DNA from: Actinomycetota bacterium
GTDB taxonomy: Bacteria; Actinomycetota; Thermoleophilia; Gaiellales; Gaiellaceae
Direction of reading: 5' to 3'
Assembly: GCA_013821525.1 (NCBI GenBank)
Contig: JACDGR010000227.1
Location: 1 to 5,938, forward strand
DNA length: 5,938 nt
Under the pieces are notes generated by a model. That model made no database searches. It was not told the DNA's origin and saw nothing but the letters and a program-made list of their open reading frames with translations. The translations under genes and the position numbers were made by a program. Shown piece after piece: positions 1 through 4,680 of this stretch. How positions within the stretch are numbered: the first letter of the stretch is position 1; each line of letters begins with the position of its first letter.

Positions 1-572
1 GCCGGCGGGGCCGCCGGCGCGCTCGGTGCAGGCGACGGCGGTGCCGCACTCGCGGCAGCCGGGGACGACACCGGCGAGGCGGGAGCGGCGCTCGAGGAGG
101 GGGCCGGGGACGCGGTTCGCGCCGGGAGATACGCAAGCGGATCGCGGTAGCCCTGAGGCTCGGCCGCAACGCGAATCCCGAGGTGCACGTAGGCACCCGA
201 AACCTCGGGATCACCGCTCGGCCCGACCGTGCCGAGCACGGCACCCTCTGCGAGCACCGTCCCCTCGGCGACCGCGATCGAGCCGAGATGGGTCAGGGTG
301 ACTGCCAGACCATCTCCGGTCGTGATCGTGACGCTCTTGCCCGAGGCCGGCACGGTGCCGGCGAAGGTCACCGTGCCTGCCTCGGGCGCAACGACGTCCG
401 CGCCTGCAGGGGCTGCGATGTCGACGCCGCGATGCTGCCCGCCGGCGTAGGGATGCCCGGGGTCGAACGAGAACGGCTGCAGGACCTCACCGCCCGTGGG
501 CCACGTCCACGCACCGGCGGCGGGCGAATAGAGGAGCGCGGCCAGGACGGCCGCCATGAGCATGCGACGCAC
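1..572 (-). CDS. Secreted M23 (LytM-type) peptidase-like protein, 3' end missing
   Basis: This looks like an exported peptidoglycan-hydrolase-type protein of the M23/LytM fold; 190 codons are present and the gene runs off the left edge. The start is GTG at 572, chosen because a purine-rich ribosome site (GGAAGGGGA) lies about six bases upstream; in-frame ATGs at 563 and 557 are alternatives. Residues 1-21 form a short signal-peptide-like stretch ending near AAGA. The M23 core spans about 25-150: HRGVD (His47, Asp51) supplies two zinc ligands, LTHL (His95) matches the conserved central His, and YVHLGIRV (His130) supplies the third zinc ligand. The first His of the usual HxH pair is Tyr128, so catalysis may be altered or absent. 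After residue 150 the chain becomes an Ala/Pro/Ser-rich tail, possibly a wall-spanning linker. It may be an active hydrolase, or a LytM-like regulator or binding protein. Confidence 0.85.
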   Translation of the reverse strand, partial: MRRMLMAAVLAALLYSPAAGAWTWPTGGEVLQPFSFDPGHPYAGGQHRGVDIAAPAGADVVAPEAGTVTFAGTVPASGKSVTITTGDGLAVTLTHLGSIAVAEGTVLAEGAVLGTVGPSGDPEVSGAYVHLGIRVAAEPQGYRDPLAYLPARTASPAPSSSAAPASPVSSPAAASAAPPSPAPSAPAAPP

Positions 573-590
573 GGGTTCCCCTTCCGTTGC
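573..590 (-). promoter_or_regulatory. Ribosome-binding site of the M23 gene
   Basis: GGAAGGGGA on the minus strand ends about six bases before GTG 572. It is the only strong Shine-Dalgarno-like sequence next to a predicted start in this window, and it decides the choice of GTG over the two downstream ATGs. Confidence 0.55.
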
Positions 591-605
591 TGATTTCGCC
601 CGGCT

Positions 606-627
606 GGTGCTCGGACGACCGATCACC
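606..627 (-). other. Imperfect hairpin upstream of the M23 ribosome site
   Basis: On the minus strand GGUG-A-UCGG pairs with CCGA-G-CACC, giving eight base pairs with one A-G mismatch and a UCGU loop. It ends about 20 nt before the purine-rich ribosome site, so it could influence translation. There is no following U-run, so it is not a typical intrinsic terminator. Confidence 0.3.
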
Positions 628-655
628 GCTCTCAGCTCCGCTCAGGGTGTGCTCT

Positions 656-667
656 CGACGATCGTCG
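656..667. repeat. Perfect 12-bp palindrome in the M23 leader
   Basis: CGACGATCGTCG is self-complementary. It lies between two copies of CTCTCGAC (652-659, overlapping its left end, and 675-682). It could be a DNA-binding site or form part of a folded leader RNA; nothing here decides between the two, and in GC-rich DNA chance is also possible. Confidence 0.3.
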
Positions 668-709
668 TAAGAGACTCTCGACTCGGTCGAAAGCTGTTGT
701 CCGGCGGGA

Positions 710-721
710 GAACAGCTGTTC
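710..721. repeat. Perfect 12-bp palindrome at the predicted +1 of the M23 promoter
   Basis: GAACAGCTGTTC reads the same on both strands. It covers the predicted transcript start of the M23 gene, where a repressor operator would be well placed. A related copy of one half, AGCTGTT, occurs at 692-698, 22 bp from AGCTGTT at 714-720. The regulator is unknown. It does not match the actinobacterial LexA box. Confidence 0.4.
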
Positions 722-725
722 GTCC

Positions 726-755
726 ACGGTAAGGGTCGGCCAGGGCCGTTGTCAA
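726..755 (-). promoter_or_regulatory. Predicted sigma70-type promoter for the M23 gene
   Basis: On the minus strand a perfect -35 hexamer TTGACA (755-750) is followed after 18 bp by TACCGT (731-726), which fits the TANNNT pattern of actinobacterial -10 elements. Transcription would start near 718-719, giving a leader of about 145 nt. This is the clearest -35/-10 pair I found in the window. A second TGACAA, 21 bp further upstream (775-770), overlaps the rsmI stop codon. Confidence 0.5.
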
Positions 756-772
756 ACGAGATTACAAAGTTG

Positions 773-1576
773 TCACAGAGTGTCGCGATAAAGTTCGTTG
801 CGCGGTACCGCGGTGAGGCGCGAGACGACGTCAGCGGCGACCTTCCTCGGCGTACCTGCCTTGAGCAAAGAAGCGACGGCTGCGTGTGCATCCGACGAGT
901 CGACGACCGACGTGCCGGCCCCGATCACGAGCGTGACCTCGCCTTTCGGCTGCTCGGCGGAGAAGCGCGCCGCAAGCTCCTCGGCGCCTCCGCGCGCAAC
1001 CTCCTCGAACCGTTTCGTCAGCTCACGGCAGATCGCGACGGGCCGCTCCGCATCGAAGCCTGCGAGCGAACGGAGAGAGGCGCCGACCCGGTGCGGGGAC
1101 TCGAACGCGACGATGGGCCACGGCCACGCCGCCAGCTCGCGCCAGAGCGCGTCGAGCTCGCCTGCCTTGCGTGGCAGAAAGCCGATGAACGCGTAGCGAT
1201 GCGTCGCGAGCCCGCTCGCGACGAGCGCGGTCTCGACCGCCGAAGGCCCCGGCAGCACGGTCACCTCGACCCCTGCGTCAAGTGCCGCGCGGACGAGCCG
1301 GGCGCCCGGGTCGGAGATCGCAGGCATGCCCGCGTCGGTGACGAGGGCCAGCCGCGCCCCGGCCGCAAGCCGGGGAACGAGCTCGGCGATTCGGGCCGCC
1401 TCGTTGTGCTCGTGCAGCGAGAGCAATCGCGCGCTGATCCCGTGCCGCTCGAGCAGGCCGCGCGTGTGCCGCGTGTCCTCGGCCAGCACGACGTCGGCCG
1501 CCCGCAGCTCGGCGAGCACGCGCAGGGTGATGTCCTCGAGGTTCCCGATCGGCGTCGCGCAGACCGCGAGCGGCAT
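773..1576 (-). CDS. rsmI: 16S rRNA (cytidine(1402)-2'-O)-methyltransferase
   Basis: RsmI is a cytoplasmic enzyme of the tetrapyrrole-methylase (SAM-dependent) fold that 2'-O-methylates C1402 of 16S rRNA in the decoding centre. The 267-residue protein has the family signatures in order: ATPIGNL (7-13), AEDTRHTRGLL (32-42), LHEHNE (54-59), VTDAGMPAISDPG (79-91), LPGPSA (about 110-115), GFLPRK, FESPHR and RELTK. It ends with the family's C-terminal pattern, RNELYRDTL. Length is normal for the family. ATG 1576 is used because homology begins at once with MPLAVCATPIGNL; an in-frame ATG at 1648 would add 24 Arg-rich residues unlike the family. No clear Shine-Dalgarno is present. It lies 92 bp downstream of the kinase gene on the same strand and may be read with it. 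It ends in TGA at 775-773. Confidence 0.96.
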   Translation of the reverse strand: MPLAVCATPIGNLEDITLRVLAELRAADVVLAEDTRHTRGLLERHGISARLLSLHEHNEAARIAELVPRLAAGARLALVTDAGMPAISDPGARLVRAALDAGVEVTVLPGPSAVETALVASGLATHRYAFIGFLPRKAGELDALWRELAAWPWPIVAFESPHRVGASLRSLAGFDAERPVAICRELTKRFEEVARGGAEELAARFSAEQPKGEVTLVIGAGTSVVDSSDAHAAVASLLKAGTPRKVAADVVSRLTAVPRNELYRDTL

Positions 1577-1584
1577 CAGATGGG

Positions 1585-1663
1585 TGATGCCACGGGATCG
1601 TCTGTTCGGGAGCGGCCCAGACCGGTCAGATCGCGCAGCCGGACACACGAGGACGTGGCATCA
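1585..1663 (-). repeat. Inverted repeat (10-bp arms) between the kinase gene and rsmI
   Basis: TGATGCCACG at 1585-1594 and CGTGGCATCA at 1654-1663 are exact reverse complements, separated by 59 bp. A second, imperfect pair lies inside (about 1599-1605 with 1643-1649, one mismatch), as does the self-complementary GACCGGTC, so an extended stem is possible in RNA. In the minus-strand transcript the second arm ends eight nucleotides before the rsmI ATG, where a ribosome would bind. There is no U-run to suggest a terminator. The role is unknown. Confidence 0.5.
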
Positions 1664-1668
1664 ATCAT

Positions 1669-2544
1669 CTAGCCGAGCGCCTCGAAGGCCGCCAACGCGG
1701 CTCCGATCAGGCCGGCCCGGGCGCCAAGGCTCGCGGCCTCGATCGCGAGCTCCTGTCCGCCAGGCGCGAGCGCCTCGGTCAAGACTGCGAGCCTGGCTGC
1801 CGGCATCAGCAGGTCGAACGCCGCCACGCCGAAGCCTCCACCGATCACCACCAGCTCGGGGTTGAACACGTTGACGAGCGAGCCAATCGCCACACCGAGG
1901 TGATGGCCGATCGCCTCGACGGCGGGATGGCGCGCGTCGACCAGGTCGTGAGCGGTTGCGTTCGGGCCGAGCTCGCGGCGCGCGACCTTGTCCGCCGCGC
2001 GGCCCGAGCAGTAGGCCTCGACGTGCCCGCGCCCCGAACAGGCCCCCTGGCACGGCTCCCCGTCTTCGACGATCACGATGTGGCCGAGCTCGGCCCAGCC
2101 CCGAAAGAGCCTGCCGTCGATCACGACGCCGCCGCCAACTCCGGTCCCGAGGGTCAGCATCACGAGCCCCTGTACGTCCCGGCCGGCGCCGAGCGTGAAC
2201 TCCGCGTTCGCGGCCGCATTACCGTCGTTCTCGATCCCGACGGGCAGGGACAGGCGCTTGGCCATCTCGCCGCGAAACTCGATGTCGCGGATCGGGATGT
2301 TCACGGCGCCGAGCGCGATCCCGGTCTTCTGGTCGACTCGCGCGGGCACGCCGAATCCGACCGCACCGATGCCTTGCTGCGGGAGCTCCTGGACGAGCGA
2401 GGCGAGCTCGTCCAGCAACGCTCCCTGAGAGGTCGTGACCGTCGGGCGCTCGAGCGTCTCGTAGACGTTGCCCGCCCGATCGACCACGCCGGCCAGGATC
2501 TTCGTCCCGCCGAGGTCGACTCCGATGACTCGCTGATCGCTCAT
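1669..2544 (-). CDS. ROK-family sugar kinase, probable glucokinase
   Basis: A predicted ATP-dependent hexose kinase of the ROK family, most likely making glucose 6-phosphate in the cytoplasm; substrate is inferred. The 291-residue protein has the N-terminal phosphate loop VDLGGTK (9-15), the catalytic region ENDGNAAA (105-112) with Asp107 as general base, the second nucleotide motif LTLGTGVGGG (130-139), and ELGHI (152-156) with sugar- and metal-binding His155. It also has Glu176 at the conserved sugar-contact position and VIGGGFG near 244-250 for adenosine binding. The ROK metal motif differs from CxCGxxGCxE: it reads Cys165-x3-Cys169 with His174 in place of the third Cys. ATG 2544 is chosen because the conserved domain starts a few residues later; the frame stays open further upstream but only as Arg-rich sequence. 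There is no helix-turn-helix, so it is a kinase and not a ROK repressor. It is divergent from the LCP gene, with 26 bp between starts. Confidence 0.9.
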   Translation of the reverse strand: MSDQRVIGVDLGGTKILAGVVDRAGNVYETLERPTVTTSQGALLDELASLVQELPQQGIGAVGFGVPARVDQKTGIALGAVNIPIRDIEFRGEMAKRLSLPVGIENDGNAAANAEFTLGAGRDVQGLVMLTLGTGVGGGVVIDGRLFRGWAELGHIVIVEDGEPCQGACSGRGHVEAYCSGRAADKVARRELGPNATAHDLVDARHPAVEAIGHHLGVAIGSLVNVFNPELVVIGGGFGVAAFDLLMPAARLAVLTEALAPGGQELAIEAASLGARAGLIGAALAAFEALG

Positions 2545-2570
2545 CCGACGTGGGTACCGTAACCCGCGAG
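2545..2570. promoter_or_regulatory. Divergent promoter spacer with overlapping -10-like hexamers
   Basis: Only 26 bp separate the kinase ATG (minus) from the LCP ATG (plus). At 2555-2561 the sequence TACCGTA contains TACCGT on the plus strand and TACGGT on the minus strand (2561-2556). Both fit TANNNT, so one AT-containing spot could act as a -10 for both directions. Starts would fall near 2567 (plus) and 2549 (minus), a few bases before each start codon, giving leaderless or nearly leaderless mRNAs. No convincing -35 elements are visible. Any upstream promoter parts would lie inside the opposite gene. Confidence 0.4.
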
Positions 2571-3758
2571 ATGGCGCGCGAAGAGAAGCCCTATCGCGTC
2601 TACCGGGGCGGTCGCGCCAAAGGGAAGGTTCCGGTCGCGAACTCGCGCCCCGGCCGGCAGGCCTCGACCGCTGCGCCAAAGGGTGGGAGCAAGAGCCCGA
2701 GACCGGCGGAGTACCGCGGTCCGGGGGCGCGCAGCAGCACCCGGCGCCCGCGTTGGGGACGCCGGATCGGGATCGGTGTCGCGCTGCTCCTCGTGCTCCT
2801 CGTCGTGTGGGGAGTCGCATCGTGGTTTGCGTTCTCGAGCGGCGTCTCCGACGCGAACAAGCGGCTCGACCCGAACGCGAAGCTCGCCCTCGCGTCCGAG
2901 AGCGGCCTCCTCCTCTCCCACCCGACGACGATCCTGATGCTCGGCACTGATCACGCCCAGGTCGGCGGTCGCACGGGCGACCAGCACTCGGACTCGATCA
3001 TGCTGCTGCGCACCGACCCATCACATCATCGGCTCTACTACCTCTCGATCCCGCGTGACATCCAGGTGCCGATTCCCGGCTCCTCGACGCAGAAGATCAA
3101 TGCCGCTTTTCAGCTCGGCGGGCCTGCACTCGCGATCAAGACCGTGCGTCAGTTCACGGGGATCGACATCAACCACGTGATCGTCGTCAACTTCGCGGAC
3201 TTCAAGGACCTGATCAATGCGCTCGGCGGCATCACGGTCGACGTGCCGAAGCCGATCCGATCCAACCGCTTCGACTGTCCGTACCCGACGCAGGCCCGCT
3301 GCGACCAGTGGCAGGGCTGGCGCTTCCACAAGGGCAGCCAGACGATGAGCGGCGAGCGGGCACTGATCTACTCACGGATCCGCGAGAACATGCTCGACCC
3401 GACCGAGAACGACGTCACCCGCGGCGCCCGTCAGCAGACGGTGATGAACGCGGTCGCGTCGAAGTTCGCGTCTCCCGGCGTGCTGGCGAAGATGCCGTTC
3501 TCGGGCGCCTCGCTCGCGAAGCCGCTGACGACCGACCTTTCGTCCGGCCAACTCGTCCAGATCGGCTGGGCCAAGTTCCGCTCCTCGGACGCCGCGGCGG
3601 TGCATTGCCGGCTCGGCGGCGACCTTGGCGGAAACGGCACCGGCAGCCCGAGCGAGGACAATCCGGCAACGATCGCGATGTTCCTCGGCAAGTCGGCCCC
3701 TCAGCCGCCCACCGACCCCTTCGGGCCGGGATGCGTCATCGGGCACGTCCTCCAGTAG
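2571..3758 (+). CDS. LytR-CpsA-Psr (LCP) family cell-wall ligase
   Basis: LCP enzymes transfer polymers such as arabinogalactan or teichoic-acid-like glycans from a lipid carrier to peptidoglycan on the outer face of the membrane. The 395-residue protein has a basic, disordered cytoplasmic N-terminus (1-62), one membrane segment (about 65-86) and an extracytoplasmic LCP domain from about 119 to 300. Visible family signatures are ILMLGTD, HSDSIML (Asp141), SIPRD (Arg162, Asp163), QKINAAF, INHVIVVNF, LGGITVDV, GERALIYSRIR and the end motif TRGARQQ. A tail of about 95 residues follows. Four cysteines (236, 244, 346, 388) face outward and could form two disulfides. ATG 2571 is preferred over GTG 2550 because GTG lies almost against the divergent start and before the predicted -10. 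The exact polymer attached cannot be told from sequence. Confidence 0.92.
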   Translation: MAREEKPYRVYRGGRAKGKVPVANSRPGRQASTAAPKGGSKSPRPAEYRGPGARSSTRRPRWGRRIGIGVALLLVLLVVWGVASWFAFSSGVSDANKRLDPNAKLALASESGLLLSHPTTILMLGTDHAQVGGRTGDQHSDSIMLLRTDPSHHRLYYLSIPRDIQVPIPGSSTQKINAAFQLGGPALAIKTVRQFTGIDINHVIVVNFADFKDLINALGGITVDVPKPIRSNRFDCPYPTQARCDQWQGWRFHKGSQTMSGERALIYSRIRENMLDPTENDVTRGARQQTVMNAVASKFASPGVLAKMPFSGASLAKPLTTDLSSGQLVQIGWAKFRSSDAAAVHCRLGGDLGGNGTGSPSEDNPATIAMFLGKSAPQPPTDPFGPGCVIGHVLQ

Positions 3759-3793
3759 CGCGCACCAGCGTCTACGCGGTTTAAGGTCGTCTG

Positions 3794-4069
3794 ATGGGCA
3801 TTCTCTCGTTCGTCGTCTTCGGGCTCGTCGCGGGGCTCGTCGCCCGCGCGGTCACGCCGGGCCGCCAGGCGATCGGCTGCCTGCCGACGCTCGCGGTCGG
3901 CGTCGTCGGTGCGTTCCTCGGCGGTCTGATGGGCGACGTGCTCTTCGGCCACAAGGTGCGGGTGGGCTGGCACCTCAGTTCGTTCCTGCTCTCGGTGGCG
4001 GGTGCCGTCGTGCTCCTGTTGGGGTTCGAGGCGCTTGCGGGCAAGCGCCGTTTCGGCTCGCGGCGGTAG
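3794..4069 (+). CDS. GlsB/YeaQ/YmgE family small membrane protein
   Basis: A 91-residue protein of the family long labelled 'transglycosylase-associated'. Members are small inner-membrane proteins, often stress-induced, with no firmly established biochemical function. Three hydrophobic segments (about 3-20, 28-47 and 62-80) are joined by the family's hallmark loop TPGRQAIG (21-28) and a Gly-rich second helix (VGVVGAFLGGLMG). The N-terminus MGILSFVVFGLVAGLVAR lines up with E. coli YeaQ from memory. The C-terminus is basic (KRRFGSRR), suggesting it stays in the cytoplasm. It lies 35 bp after the LCP gene on the same strand and may be read with it. TAAGGT at 3782-3787 precedes ATG 3794; it contains an AAGG that could be a weak ribosome site, and it also fits a -10 placed for a leaderless start. 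Confidence 0.9.
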   Translation: MGILSFVVFGLVAGLVARAVTPGRQAIGCLPTLAVGVVGAFLGGLMGDVLFGHKVRVGWHLSSFLLSVAGAVVLLLGFEALAGKRRFGSRR

Positions 4070-4248
4070 CCCCCGCCGCACCTGCGAGAACGTCGTTCGG
4101 GCCGGCGGGCCGTGGCGTTTCCCTGGTCCGTCCCTAGCCCCCGCCCGCCCGGGGGACCGGGTCGAGCCTTTCATCGAAGTGCTCACACGTGGGTGACCGG
4201 ACCGGAATGGAAGCGTCGCGATCGCTCCCCTGGCCGGGGCCGTTCGGC
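4070..4248. other. Convergent intergenic region
   Basis: This 179-bp gap lies between the 3' ends of the GlsB-like gene (plus) and the FmdB gene (minus). I see no credible gene in it. It holds GC-rich inverted repeats that could end transcription in either direction: one at 4138-4155, a small CCCC/GGGG stem at 4227-4239, and the self-complementary GCCGTTCGGC at 4239-4248 directly after the FmdB stop. None is followed by a U-run. Confidence 0.45.
4138..4155. terminator. Possible GC-rich terminator hairpin
   Basis: CCCCCG (4138-4143) pairs perfectly with CGGGGG (4150-4155) around a six-base loop. It lies about 70 bp after the stop of the GlsB-like gene, between two converging genes. There is no adjacent T-run on either strand, so it would have to act as the U-less type proposed for some actinobacteria. 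Chance in C-rich DNA cannot be excluded. Confidence 0.3.
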
Positions 4249-4635
4249 TCAGCTGTCGGAGGACGACGAGCTGCTGCTGCCGCCGCCCTCGCCGCCGCTC
4301 GGCTTGCCGGAGCTGCCGGAGCTCGCGCCACTCGAGCCGGAGTCGCCGGAGCCAGAGCCGCCGGAGCCGGAGTCACTCGATCCCGAGGAGCCGGATCCGC
4401 CCTCCGAGGAGCCGGAGTCGCCCGAGCCACCGCTGTCCTTGGAAGGCTGCTTGGACTTGCGGCCATAGTCCGTCGAATAGAAGCCCGAGCCCTTGTAGTG
4501 CACGGCCACCGGATGCAAGACGGTCTGCAGGGGGCCTGCGCCGCAAACCTCACACGTCGCAGGGGACGGCTCGGTCATTCCGTGGAAGACCTCGAAGAGG
4601 TGACCGTTCGGGCATTTGTACTCGTAGATCGGCAT
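4249..4635 (-). CDS. FmdB-type zinc-ribbon protein with Ser/Gly-rich tail
   Basis: The first 60 or so residues are the FmdB regulatory zinc-ribbon domain (CxxC_CxxC_SSSS type), found in many small bacterial proteins of unclear function; the name comes from a proposed regulator of formamidase in Methylophilus. MPIYEYKCPNGHLFEVF is the classic opening, which fixes ATG 4635. Cys8 and His12, with Cys28 and Cys31 (CEVC), probably bind zinc; the second Cys of the usual first CxxC is missing and the spacing is one residue short, so the site would be Cys3His. YKGSGFYSTDY (47-57) is the conserved end of the domain. Residues 68-128 are almost only Ser, Gly and Asp, ending in a run of seven Ser and DS, an unusually long low-complexity tail. 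No Shine-Dalgarno is visible; TAGCCT (4651-4646) could be a -10 for a nearly leaderless mRNA. Confidence 0.9.
   Translation of the reverse strand: MPIYEYKCPNGHLFEVFHGMTEPSPATCEVCGAGPLQTVLHPVAVHYKGSGFYSTDYGRKSKQPSKDSGGSGDSGSSEGGSGSSGSSDSGSGGSGSGDSGSSGASSGSSGKPSGGEGGGSSSSSSSDS
4252..4434 (-). repeat. Low-complexity Ser/Gly codon repeat in the FmdB gene
   Basis: Imperfect repeats of Gly, Ser and Asp codons (GGC, TCC, AGC, GAC and similar) encode residues 68-128 of the FmdB protein. On the plus strand the same DNA reads as a Pro/Glu-rich open frame, a by-product of the composition. Such stretches tend to change length by slippage or recombination. Confidence 0.7.
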
Positions 4636-4680
4636 CAGGGCGGCAAGGCTACCAGCGGCCTCGCGCTACCCTCGCTCGGG
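4636..4680. promoter_or_regulatory. Divergent promoter spacer between the FmdB and CopC-CopD genes
   Basis: Forty-five base pairs separate the two divergent start codons. TAGCCT on the minus strand (4651-4646) and TACCCT on the plus strand (4667-4672) both fit TANNNT and sit about 10-16 bases before their start codons, so both mRNAs could be leaderless or nearly so. No clear Shine-Dalgarno, -35 element or copper-regulator palindrome is visible. Confidence 0.35.

Larger units (their letters stand above)
573..772 (-). promoter_or_regulatory. Intergenic leader and promoter region of the M23 gene
   Basis: This 200-bp gap separates the rsmI stop from the M23 start and is the longest non-coding stretch in the window. 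It holds a promoter-like pair at its rsmI end, then about 145 nt of predicted 5' leader. The leader has two perfect 12-bp palindromes (710-721 and 656-667), an imperfect hairpin at 606-627 and several short direct repeats. A ribosome-binding site sits at its M23 end. I found no open frame with coding character and no match to a riboswitch consensus I know. The promoter and transcript start are inferred from sequence only. Confidence 0.5.

Noticed and set aside
573..720. A c-di-AMP (ydaO/yuaA) riboswitch before the M23 gene
   Set aside because: Actinobacterial wall-hydrolase genes often carry this riboswitch and the leader ends in GGAAGGGGAACCC, but the conserved internal segments I know for the class are missing and the similarity is only at the ribosome site.
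1577..1648. An earlier rsmI start at ATG 1648
   Set aside because: It adds 24 Arg/Ser/Pro-rich residues with no counterpart in the family and runs through the inverted repeat; homology begins exactly at ATG 1576.
1585..1663. A tRNA gene, because a stem of about tRNA size on the minus strand is followed by C-CCA
   Set aside because: There is no T-arm with TTCRA, no recognisable D-arm and no anticodon stem in the right place on either strand.
749..1672. A 307-codon plus-strand open frame opposite rsmI
   Set aside because: It is antisense to a clearly recognised gene, is Arg-rich with no family resemblance, and is explained by the high GC content.
2550..2570. GTG 2550 as the LCP start
   Set aside because: It has no ribosome site, lies five bases from the divergent ATG, and precedes the predicted -10; ATG 2571 fits better, though this is not proven.
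2545..2820. An extended kinase start at 2820
   Set aside because: The additional 92 residues are Arg/Pro-rich, overlap the start of the LCP gene on the other strand, and lie before the conserved VDLGGTK motif.
4112..4468. A plus-strand open frame coding a Pro/Glu-rich acidic protein
   Set aside because: It is the antisense reading of the Ser/Gly repeat in the FmdB gene; the composition is a direct consequence of that repeat.
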